Assembly: GCA_039105265.1 (NCBI GenBank)
Contig: JAPFFF010000003.1
Span: forward strand, 1-64,000
Direction: 5' to 3'
DNA from: Tritrichomonas musculus
Taxonomy: Eukaryota; Parabasalia; Tritrichomonadida; Tritrichomonadidae
Length of the DNA stretch: 64,000 bases
In this document: piece by piece, positions 56,225 to 64,000 of the stretch
Layout of the letters: each line of letters begins with the position of its first letter
Numbering within the stretch: the stretch's first letter is position 1
Made by a program: the position numbers and the translations under genes
Notes under the pieces: generated by a model
What the model was told of the DNA's origin: nothing
The model's input: only the letters and a program-made list of their open reading frames with translations
Databases searched by the model: none

Positions 56225-56706
56225 ATTAGACTTGTTATTCTCCGATTCTCGAGATCGATAATTGATTGACTTTTTGATATCGATACATAAATATACACAG
56301 ATTCTCGAGATCGATTTCAGAGATCGAGAATTTTTTTTCTCAGCTTTTGATATCAGAATTTTCAATTAAACTTTTTGATAAATATATGATCGTAATTCAT
56401 TCTCAAATATTACATAAAAAAGAATGTATTTTTTGAATTTAATCTTAAAATAAACATCAATACATTCTATTATTTATTTTTATATATTATAAAATCACAA
56501 ATACCAATTATAAAAAAAGATAAATCTGTTTGAAATCTCGAGATCTCGGTAATTGATATCAAGTTTACAATTATTTTTATATCACATTTCATATCTGATA
56601 TCTTGATAATCGATAATCTCGATATCAGATTAGTAAACTGATAATCGAGTATCAGATATAAAAAAGTGACGTTTTTGATATCGATTCTCAAAATAACAAG
56701 TCTAAT
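56225..56706. mobile_element. 482-bp miniature element with a TTCA duplication
   Basis: Ends ATTAGACTTGTTATT and the perfect inverse AATAACAAGTCTAAT are bordered by TTCA at 56221-56224 and 56707-56710. The interior is full of short palindromes built from gatatc, atcgat and ctcgag. There is no coding frame of note (one short minus-strand frame, 56470-56691, looks like chance). Confidence 0.75.
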
Positions 56707-57020
56707 TTCAATAAAAGATCTTTACATTTTGAAATGAAAACCTAAGTAACTTTCAAAACCTTTTTTCATCGATTTTTAAGTTTAGGAAATACCATACCCT
56801 TGCTTTTTTTCGATCATGAAGATAAAAAATGAGGTATTTGCAACATCGAAAATGGTTGGGGTGTTTAAATGATAATTTAAGTTTAAATAATAAGTATTAC
56901 TATAAAACAAAACTCATTATAAAAAAATATCAAGTATTATTAATTGCAATATAAAGATATTCATATTTATCATTATATTATATTTTCTGTTCTCTCTATG
57001 AATTTTTAAAATCTTATGAA

Positions 57021-59846
57021 ATGTTAATCTTCAATATTTTAATTTCCTTGTCTTTATCAGTAACAAACAACGAAGATTTTTTAATGTTATTTTCAGCAGT
57101 TGATATGAATTCAGATACTGAAATGTGTACATTGTTTCCAACTCAAGGATATATTTATTCACCAAGTGTCCTTGTGAGTGTAAATTGGACAATACCATTC
57201 GGATGCAGTAAAAGAAAAGAAGAATATTTAGAAAACAATCTCTCGAGTATAGTTGAATTTACATGCTCAGAATCTGATATTCCTTATATATTCAAAGTTG
57301 AGGCTGAAAATTATAATGGTAGTTTTCTTAATCGAACAGTTGTACTAAAATTTCAAAAGTGCTCTGATTTTCACTGGTATGGATTTGTCAAACACTCTAA
57401 TCAGACAGGCAGGCAAATTATTAATGGTTCTGAACTTCTCCTTTGGCCTATTTCTGTAGCAGAATCAACTGATACAGAAAATTCTCATACAGCAAAATTA
57501 CCATCAGATATCTCAATTCAATATGCATTATCAATGTATGATACTCTTGGATCACCCGAAATCTCATTATTATCACTTGAAGGATCATCTGTAGGCTATG
57601 TTTGGAATGAGAACACCTACTTTAATTCTGAAATGAATTGTTGGACGACAACAATATTTTTTAGCGAATGGAATGATTTTAATGTTCAAATTACTTCACA
57701 TGACAGATTTCAAGCTAATGAAGCTATACGAGTTTCGTATGAATATTTCTGTCCACGCACTGTTGATTTTAAAGAAGTTTTCAATTTAAGTTACTTTAAT
57801 GCAACTATTGTCACAGATAAATTCAAACTTGAAGATATATCAAATTTACATATTTATCGCCATCCGTGTGTACAAAGTACAGCCTTTGTTCGCTCAGGTC
57901 CATACATCATTGCAACTATTGATGATTTTGATTCCTTTGATGTTTTTGAAATCAATGAAACAGAAGTAAATATCACTTCAATGATTTTAACCACAAAAGG
58001 AATCAGCTGGATTCAATCAGGAACAGCTTATATGCTTGAATATCGCTCCAATCAAACAACTTCAATAGATCTTGATCCAAATATCAACTTTTTAAAAACA
58101 CTTTTCTCATGCAATACATTAACAAATACAGAAAATGTTGTTGAAGTTAACAACATTATTATTGCCGCAAATAAAGGAAGCTTAACAGATCGTTTTTATT
58201 ATACAAAAGATGGATGGAAAACTTACTCGATAGGCCATTTCCAAGAAAAAATCTATATTATTGACATGGAGCTTATTTTTTCAGCTAATGGTGTTGCCGT
58301 TTTTTACTATAAAAAACTAGATAATACAAATTGGACACGAATTTTCCGTTTTCAGAATCATATAGATGGCGTTTTTAATGGAACATTTGGCAAAGAAATT
58401 AGTTTTACTGAATCTGGTCTTGACAAGGCTGACCTTTCTGATGATTGTTTTCTCACATCAAATAGCATTGGACAAATTTTTTTTGTAGGCCGTGAAATAT
58501 ATATTTCAACTGATACAGCAACAACTTTTCTTCCACTTCGCTTCGTTTCCTACGATAACGCATTCAACAATACAATTGAAAATATTAATGGAAGTATCTG
58601 GGATTTTGCTGACCTAGATTTCCAGAAACAATATAATCCTAACAGAAGCATTAGGGATATTGAATTCTCTCGAAGTTGTAAATGCGCTGTAATATTTCAA
58701 ACTGGCGAAATATTCATATTATATCCTAACCAAAACTTTTTTGTTCAAATTCAGGCTCTCGGTGGAAAGAATAGTTATCTTCGATTTGATAATCTTGAAC
58801 GTGTTTGTTTAATTAATTTTCGTGAACAAATGAGTAATACTACACAATTGAAGTATCCATTACTCTTAAATAGTGAAATTGATGTTTTTCAATACATTTA
58901 CAAAAATAACTTAAATATTTTATGCCCTTATATTGCGTTTGATGTTGAATTACCAGAACAAGGATTAGCTTATATCGATAAGAAAACCGTTGTAAGGACA
59001 TTAACAACAATTATATCGGACGAAAAAGCAATTGATCCGCTCGTTAGAGCCACAGGGGAAGTTGGAATTTCATATGGACAAAGAACATTAAAAAGCGCTA
59101 ATTTTGATTCAGACAAATATACGTATTCTTTACTCAAAAAAGTGGAAACAGAGATTAATCTAAGCGCTGTTCGTGAAGGATACTCATATCTTTTTGTTTC
59201 TCCAAGCAGTGCTACATATAATTGTGGCGATTCTACCAAAATATTAAATGTTTTTGTTGGCTGTCCTAAAGGAAGAAATATTCGCATAAAAGGTGGAAAC
59301 AATATTTCATTGTTCTACTCGAAGACTCAATTTAAGCCAGAATTGGAATTATATGATTATGATCAATATATTCAAGATGTTGAGAGCGACTTTGCAGTAT
59401 ATATGATAAACAGGACAAAAGAAATCCCAATAAAGTATTGCCAGACAGCAAAATCAGTTGGATGCCTAAAAAGACCACAAAAATGGTCAGATTTCATCAA
59501 AGAAGGAATAATTTGGAATCATTCAAATTATGAAAATTGTTTTATAGGCGAACCCGAGCCTTATGAAGATGATGAATACAACATAATGAATAAAAGCGAC
59601 CAATCATGTATTGTTTTAATGCCAAAAAATAGAAAATATTCATTTATGGTAACTGTTCTTGATCCAAACTTTTCTTATTGCTTCCTATCTACGCAATTTA
59701 CTGTCAATGTTTATGGAGAACCAATGCACTACATGTATTCTCTTTTTATTGTTGCTGGCGTTTTGGTTTTGTGCACAGCTGGTACTGTAATAACACACAT
59801 ATTATTGAATAATGCTTTCAAGAGAAGTGATAAGAAAATAGAATAA
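57021..59846 (+). CDS. Large single-pass membrane protein, CatSper auxiliary subunit-like (delta/epsilon type)
   Basis: This 941-residue protein has a short hydrophobic signal (MLIFNILISLSLSV), a ~890-residue extracellular part with many NxS/T sequons, one membrane helix at ~908-930 (SLFIVAGVLVLCTAGTVI) and a short basic tail. The middle has beta-propeller-like repeats (FYYTKDGWKTYSIGHF, REIYISTDTATTF). The end resembles the conserved C-terminal region of CatSper delta/epsilon subunits: VFVGCPKGRNIRIKG at ~742-757, YENCF at ~838, and TVLDPNFSYCFLSTQFTVNV at ~878 just before the helix. Such subunits form the canopy over the pH-gated flagellar Ca2+ channel. The assignment rests on remembered family patterns; a sortilin-like propeller protein is the main alternative. 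Confidence 0.6.
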   Translation: MLIFNILISLSLSVTNNEDFLMLFSAVDMNSDTEMCTLFPTQGYIYSPSVLVSVNWTIPFGCSKRKEEYLENNLSSIVEFTCSESDIPYIFKVEAENYNGSFLNRTVVLKFQKCSDFHWYGFVKHSNQTGRQIINGSELLLWPISVAESTDTENSHTAKLPSDISIQYALSMYDTLGSPEISLLSLEGSSVGYVWNENTYFNSEMNCWTTTIFFSEWNDFNVQITSHDRFQANEAIRVSYEYFCPRTVDFKEVFNLSYFNATIVTDKFKLEDISNLHIYRHPCVQSTAFVRSGPYIIATIDDFDSFDVFEINETEVNITSMILTTKGISWIQSGTAYMLEYRSNQTTSIDLDPNINFLKTLFSCNTLTNTENVVEVNNIIIAANKGSLTDRFYYTKDGWKTYSIGHFQEKIYIIDMELIFSANGVAVFYYKKLDNTNWTRIFRFQNHIDGVFNGTFGKEISFTESGLDKADLSDDCFLTSNSIGQIFFVGREIYISTDTATTFLPLRFVSYDNAFNNTIENINGSIWDFADLDFQKQYNPNRSIRDIEFSRSCKCAVIFQTGEIFILYPNQNFFVQIQALGGKNSYLRFDNLERVCLINFREQMSNTTQLKYPLLLNSEIDVFQYIYKNNLNILCPYIAFDVELPEQGLAYIDKKTVVRTLTTIISDEKAIDPLVRATGEVGISYGQRTLKSANFDSDKYTYSLLKKVETEINLSAVREGYSYLFVSPSSATYNCGDSTKILNVFVGCPKGRNIRIKGGNNISLFYSKTQFKPELELYDYDQYIQDVESDFAVYMINRTKEIPIKYCQTAKSVGCLKRPQKWSDFIKEGIIWNHSNYENCFIGEPEPYEDDEYNIMNKSDQSCIVLMPKNRKYSFMVTVLDPNFSYCFLSTQFTVNVYGEPMHYMYSLFIVAGVLVLCTAGTVITHILLNNAFKRSDKKIE

Positions 59847-60010
59847 TTTTATTTTAATGTTTTTTTTTTTTTTACAACAATATATGTCTTAAATAAAAAG
59901 TATAATTATAAATACCATAATAAAATTATAGTGAATTCAACTCATTTAAATTCAAATTTGTTTAAATATTTGATATTTTTTTTAAAACACTTGCACCGAA
60001 AAATATAAAA

Positions 60011-60257
60011 CATCCTAATCATCTTGCTTGTGTTGATGTGGAATATTGGAATAAAATGAAATTTAATTTATATATGAAAAAGAGTAATTTTATGGGCTTA
60101 TTTCCCAATTTATATTATTATCTCTCCTGTAATGCTTTTTGGTGGTTTTGAAATATTAACATTTACAAAATATTTGAAAAGTGTTATCAAAAGAGAAAAA
60201 ATTAAACCGACTCCTTTTTCAAAATTTTCAGATATTTTCAATAGTATGAAATCATAA
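60011..60257 (+). pseudogene. Possible remnant of a membrane-protein 3' end
   Basis: One frame reads HPNHLACVDVEYWNKMKFNL. After a frame change the next ~55 codons read a hydrophobic helix (PIYIIISPVMLFGGFEILTF) and a basic tail ending SDIFNSMKS before a stop at 60255-60257. There is no upstream open frame to attach it to. It may be the end of a lost duplicate of a membrane-protein gene; parentage is unknown. Confidence 0.3.
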
Positions 60258-60864
60258 ACGGTCCATTTTTAACGGATTGACTTCTCGTCACATATATGCA
60301 TAAAATATTATATTTTAAATCAAAAAATAGCATTAATAAGTTTTTTATAACAGAGTGAAATAATTCAAACGAAATGATAATTCTATCAATGATATATTCA
60401 ATTCAAAATCAGATATAACTTTTTGATAATGTAATAACAATTTCATTCATTAGTATAAATACGTTTTTTATCGATAAATAATGTCTATTTTGCTATTAAA
60501 ATATTTTTTCTATTTATATATATGACTAAACTTATGATATTGTAATAGTTATAGAAAATTATTTATAAAAAGCAATAAAAAACTGTTTTTGAAAATTTAT
60601 ATCAATATTATTCAAAAAAAAATTAAATAAAAATAAAAAAATAATCCAATTTTTCAAAAGAAATATCATTGGCTATTTTAAAGTAGATTCACAAATTTAT
60701 ATGATAGATAATGAAAAAAAGAGGTATTTGCAATACAAATATAATTAACTATATTAATGACTTGAGAATTTACATTTAAGTTTTATATACTTTCATTATT
60801 TTCTATAGAAATAATCATTTAATTCGTTTTATTAAAATGACGTTAAGAAATTGACCATGTAAGC

Positions 60865-60869
60865 TCATA
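60865..60869 (+). promoter_or_regulatory. Initiator-like TCATA
   Basis: TCATA fits the trichomonad initiator and lies 33 bp before the ATG at 60900, a little further than usual. It is the best candidate in the region. Confidence 0.4.
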
Positions 60870-60899
60870 AAAAGTTTAGAAGAAGGTTGAGAAATAAAA

Positions 60900-63800
60900 A
60901 TGCTCTTTTCGAGTCCGTCTGAAGAAGAAGAAATTCTACTATCTGATTCGGATGACTACACATCAACAATAGACCAGAATTTGGTCAACTTAATGGTTCA
61001 GGCTGTAAAATCTCGTGAAAAAATGCCTCCACAACTAACAGACTTTGCGAAACAAAATAGCAATCTAATGTCGGTAGCTAGAAAATTACACCAAATATTT
61101 TCTGTTCAAGGATTTGTTACATATTCATACGAAACCAGACAAGATCTCGAACTATTAATTCGTTCATTTATTTCAGACGTTATTGATAGTATCAATCAAC
61201 CTAACAACGAAGGAGAAGAAAACGATTTAGAAAATGAAACAAATAATTATTCAAGCAGCCAAGTCAAACGAATTCACGATGAATTATATGAATCTCAGAA
61301 AGAACTCGAATCGATTAAAACTAAATTGAAATCCGCCGAAAAATCTAGAGATGACTTAAAGAATGAAAATGCGCGCCTTAAAAAGGAATTCAATGAATTA
61401 AACGAAGAAAATTCTTCCTCATTACAGAAACTTAAAAATCAGATCAAAGAAAATGAAGATGTAATTTCAGATTTAAAGAATCAGAACGATGATTTGAAAG
61501 ACCAAGTTCGAACAGCTTTGGACAAAACTAAAATACAAGAATACGCAGATCAAAGAAACCAAGCTCAATTAAAAGAACAATCATCAACAATAACTAACTT
61601 GAATTCTTCCATTTTGAAGATGAAAGATAAGTTGAGTATTAAGAGTGAAAAAGTTGAAGAACTCGAGACTCAAGTACGAGAAATGACAGTTAAAATACAA
61701 AATCTTGAAGATGACAATGCCAAATTAGCTGTATATTTGAATTCAGCCAAAGCTAAAATTAATGAGTCAAAGAAAATTATTAGCAAATTTAATTCTGGCC
61801 AACTTTCATCTCTTCAACAAGAAAACGAAAAGCTTCGACGTTCATTTACAGCAATTACAAAACAATTCGAATCTCAAAGCCAAGAATTGATTAATTTACG
61901 TAAATCATTGATGTCTGCAACAGAATTACTTCATCGTCAACTTGATGTAGTTTCTCAATATGATCGAACATGTGAAACCCTTTCTGACGCAAAACAAAAT
62001 AGTTATGAAATTAATATACAATATAATCAGCTCAAATCACAGTTCATTCAACAAGGCGACCGTTTAGCTGAATTAGAAAAACTTATGAAAAATATTATGG
62101 GACTTACAAATTGTGAGACACAAGAAGATGTCCCAATGCAAATTCTAAAAATGAAAGATTTTGGATGTCTTGAAAATCAACGTCTTATTAATGCTTTCGA
62201 AAATCAAATCAGATTTATGAGTAACCTTGTCAATTCAGATATTCTTTACAGCAGAGCAAATATGTCATTAAATGAAGATAATACTTTTGCTGAAAAATTG
62301 AAAATTGAAATGATCAGACTCAAAAAGTTTATTGAAGATAACACTGTTAATCGTGGATCAGAAGGAATTTCTGAAGAAGATGAAGAAGAATTTAATATTG
62401 ATACAGCCAATCGTGAAGATTTTCTATTATTATCTACGCAAGTTATGAGAAATGAAATCTTAAGAAAATATTCAGAGCGTTTGAAGAAAGATTCTGAAAC
62501 ATTAAAAGAAACCGCAGAAGCAGTAGAATTTAATTATGAAACAGAATCAGATTTAGCATCGCTTCCTGACTATTTGAGAAATCAAAACAAACAACTTCAA
62601 GAATTTCTTGAACAAGCATCAGAAAATATGAAAACAGATCTTAATACAGAAAACCCTTATGAATCTATCCTTGATTATATCGAATTGGCAAATTCAATAT
62701 TTGATGAAATCAAAACAACTCTTAATTTCGATGGAAATATCGTTGAAATTCCTCAAAGGGTTGAAACATTAGCTCATTACAGTACTCTTCCAACAAGAAG
62801 TAATTTAAATCTTGAAGGAAACAAAGAAGAAGAAGAAACTATTGAGAACATTAACAATAGTTCCAACTTCCGCAATTATATTCCTAGAGGAAGTTCGAAT
62901 CCAAAAGAAAGAGGAGTTACTTTTGATGGAGATGTTTCTGAAATTCAATTCAAAGAGCAAATTTCAACAATGAAATCTGATTTTGATGCAGAAAGAGACA
63001 AAATGAAAGAAGCATATGACGCTCAAAAGAAGAAGTTAACAGAATCACAAAATAATGTTAAAAAGCTTACTAGCGATAAGAAGAAATTAATTGAAAAAAT
63101 CCAAGAATTATCCGCTTCACTTAACGAATATGAAAATAGAGAAAATCAAAACAACAAAGAAATGGCTAAAATAAAATCAGATAACAAAGAACTCGAAAGT
63201 CAAATGTCAGATCTTCGCGCGAAAAATTCTGATTTATACGAAGAAATGGAAAAAAAGATGAAGAATGCAGATCAGAGGATTGAGAATTTATTAAAGCAAG
63301 AAAATGAGCAACATCAAAATGAGCTCAAAAATATACAACAAAGATTTAATATGATGACGGAACGTCAAAATGAAGCTGTTGAAAAGAAAAATCAAAAAAT
63401 AAAGACGTTAAAGAACCGTTTAAATGAAGTAATTACATCATATGAAAGCGCATTCAAAAAGCAGAAAGAAACAATACGACAACTTCGAGAAAAGACTGAT
63501 CAATGTGTCAACAAGACCGAGGAAGTTGTTGCTGAGAAAGATGAATCTCATCTTGCTAATACAGTTTCAATTCTTGAGAGCCAAAAAGGCCAATTAGAGG
63601 CTAAAGTAGCACAACTTAATGCCCAAATCAAAGAAGTTCAGTCCAATCGCGATACATTTTGGAAAGTCCAAATAGCTATGGTTGAAAATAGTACAAAAGA
63701 AACTGTAGATCGCGAGGTTTCAAACGTTCTTAAAAAGATATCATCCCATGCTAAATGTGATCCAACAGTCGAAGCCATTATTAATGCGCTAGAGAAGAGA

Positions 63801-64000
63801 GAAAAGAGAGACTTTTCTCAAATTCTCTCAAAGAGTATTAATAACCCTGAGAATCGAAGTGCAATGAAGCAACTCGATGAATGGGAGAAATGGAGTAGGC
63901 AGCTTTTCGCTAATGTCAACCATGGCGAAGTTTTCACTCACAATTCTCGTGAATTGAGATTCATTCTCGGTGAAATGGTCTTGAGCTCCATTTCGCATCG
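60900..64000 (+). CDS. Long coiled-coil protein, runs off the window
   Basis: The frame is open from the ATG at 60900 to the last base, more than 1,030 codons, with the 3' end missing. An acidic N-terminus (SSPSEEEEILLSDSDD) is followed by a helical segment (~25-100), then long coiled coils separated by a less regular stretch near residues 470-640 (acidic, with ISEEDEEEFNID). Near the window end a folded-looking segment appears (MKQLDEWEKWSRQLFANVNH). It belongs to the type of giant coiled-coil proteins common in trichomonads, often labelled viral A-type inclusion-like. No membrane helix is visible. The function is unknown; a cytoskeletal role is a guess from structure. Confidence 0.85.
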   Translation, partial: MLFSSPSEEEEILLSDSDDYTSTIDQNLVNLMVQAVKSREKMPPQLTDFAKQNSNLMSVARKLHQIFSVQGFVTYSYETRQDLELLIRSFISDVIDSINQPNNEGEENDLENETNNYSSSQVKRIHDELYESQKELESIKTKLKSAEKSRDDLKNENARLKKEFNELNEENSSSLQKLKNQIKENEDVISDLKNQNDDLKDQVRTALDKTKIQEYADQRNQAQLKEQSSTITNLNSSILKMKDKLSIKSEKVEELETQVREMTVKIQNLEDDNAKLAVYLNSAKAKINESKKIISKFNSGQLSSLQQENEKLRRSFTAITKQFESQSQELINLRKSLMSATELLHRQLDVVSQYDRTCETLSDAKQNSYEINIQYNQLKSQFIQQGDRLAELEKLMKNIMGLTNCETQEDVPMQILKMKDFGCLENQRLINAFENQIRFMSNLVNSDILYSRANMSLNEDNTFAEKLKIEMIRLKKFIEDNTVNRGSEGISEEDEEEFNIDTANREDFLLLSTQVMRNEILRKYSERLKKDSETLKETAEAVEFNYETESDLASLPDYLRNQNKQLQEFLEQASENMKTDLNTENPYESILDYIELANSIFDEIKTTLNFDGNIVEIPQRVETLAHYSTLPTRSNLNLEGNKEEEETIENINNSSNFRNYIPRGSSNPKERGVTFDGDVSEIQFKEQISTMKSDFDAERDKMKEAYDAQKKKLTESQNNVKKLTSDKKKLIEKIQELSASLNEYENRENQNNKEMAKIKSDNKELESQMSDLRAKNSDLYEEMEKKMKNADQRIENLLKQENEQHQNELKNIQQRFNMMTERQNEAVEKKNQKIKTLKNRLNEVITSYESAFKKQKETIRQLREKTDQCVNKTEEVVAEKDESHLANTVSILESQKGQLEAKVAQLNAQIKEVQSNRDTFWKVQIAMVENSTKETVDREVSNVLKKISSHAKCDPTVEAIINALEKREKRDFSQILSKSINNPENRSAMKQLDEWEKWSRQLFANVNHGEVFTHNSRELRFILGEMVLSSISH

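Larger units (their letters stand above)
59847..60899. other. Intergenic region with a possible gene remnant
   Basis: AT-rich apart from 60011-60257, which looks like the decayed 3' end of a membrane-protein gene (see separate entry). An M3-like box on the minus strand lies at 60256-60263. Nothing else is supported. Confidence 0.4.

Noticed and set aside
57021..59846. Sortilin/VPS10 receptor
   Set aside because: DGWKTY- and STDTATTF-like strands would fit a propeller, but the regular Asp-box series and the ten-cysteine module of VPS10 proteins are not seen, while the membrane-proximal motifs fit CatSper subunits better. It remains the main alternative.
1..64000. tRNA or rRNA genes
   Set aside because: I looked for T-loop-like GGTTCGA/GTTCRANNC phrases in a stem context and for rRNA-like conserved blocks and found none convincing. 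A covariance-model scan was not possible.

Overview
The window looks like nuclear DNA from a parabasalid flagellate (a trichomonad, possibly Tritrichomonas-like; the species cannot be fixed from sequence alone). It is very AT-rich. Most genes are single exons with very short leaders. Several genes carry the trichomonad initiator TCA(T)(T/A) just before the ATG, or GACCGTTT boxes that fit the published Trichomonas vaginalis M3 core-promoter consensus. The one clear spliceosomal intron (43991-44196) starts GTATGT and ends TCTCACACACAG, close to the trichomonad 3' signature ACTAACACACAG. Gene content agrees: a DUF3447-type ankyrin protein, BspA-type leucine-rich repeats, a Mutator-like transposase, long coiled-coil proteins and axonemal proteins.

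Positions 1-12065 hold a satellite with higher-order structure. Five copies of a ~510-bp leader, each with a strong GC-rich hairpin, are separated by variable numbers of 125-bp and 119-bp monomers. A diverged sixth leader marks the edge. I see no convincing gene in it.

Positions 12066-38500 are a transposon graveyard and nursery. It contains an intact pogo-type transposase gene (16485-17924), two foldback elements with ~460-480-bp arms (18214-19709 and 22023-23650), a TA-flanked element (20615-21730), and a gene that joins ankyrin, BspA-type LRR and MULE transposase parts but is broken into two frames (26173-29889). That gene lies between inverted arrays of a 30-bp repeat. Next come a 2.7-kb 17-bp minisatellite (30460-33215) and a 4.08-kb Mutator-like element with ~1.1-kb terminal inverted repeats and a 9-bp target duplication (33606-37683). 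One arm of that element carries a second, nested 193-bp element.

Positions 39175-64000 are gene-rich: a single-pass surface protein, a DPY30-like protein, an unrecognised helical protein, an intron-containing TBC-like protein, the nexin-dynein regulatory complex subunit DRC2/CCDC65, an ERGIC3/Erv46 cargo receptor, a bacterial-type glucokinase, a FAM184-like coiled-coil protein, a large membrane protein resembling CatSper auxiliary subunits, and a coiled-coil protein running off the window. Several of these (DRC2, possibly DPY30, possibly the CatSper-like protein) belong to flagella in other eukaryotes. Genes lie on both strands with short spacers and there are no operons.

The most interesting points are the ANK-BspA-MULE composite flanked by inverted peptide-encoding arrays, the CatSper-like protein, the nested long-TIR element with empty-site evidence on both levels, and the satellite hairpin that keeps its shape while changing its sequence.
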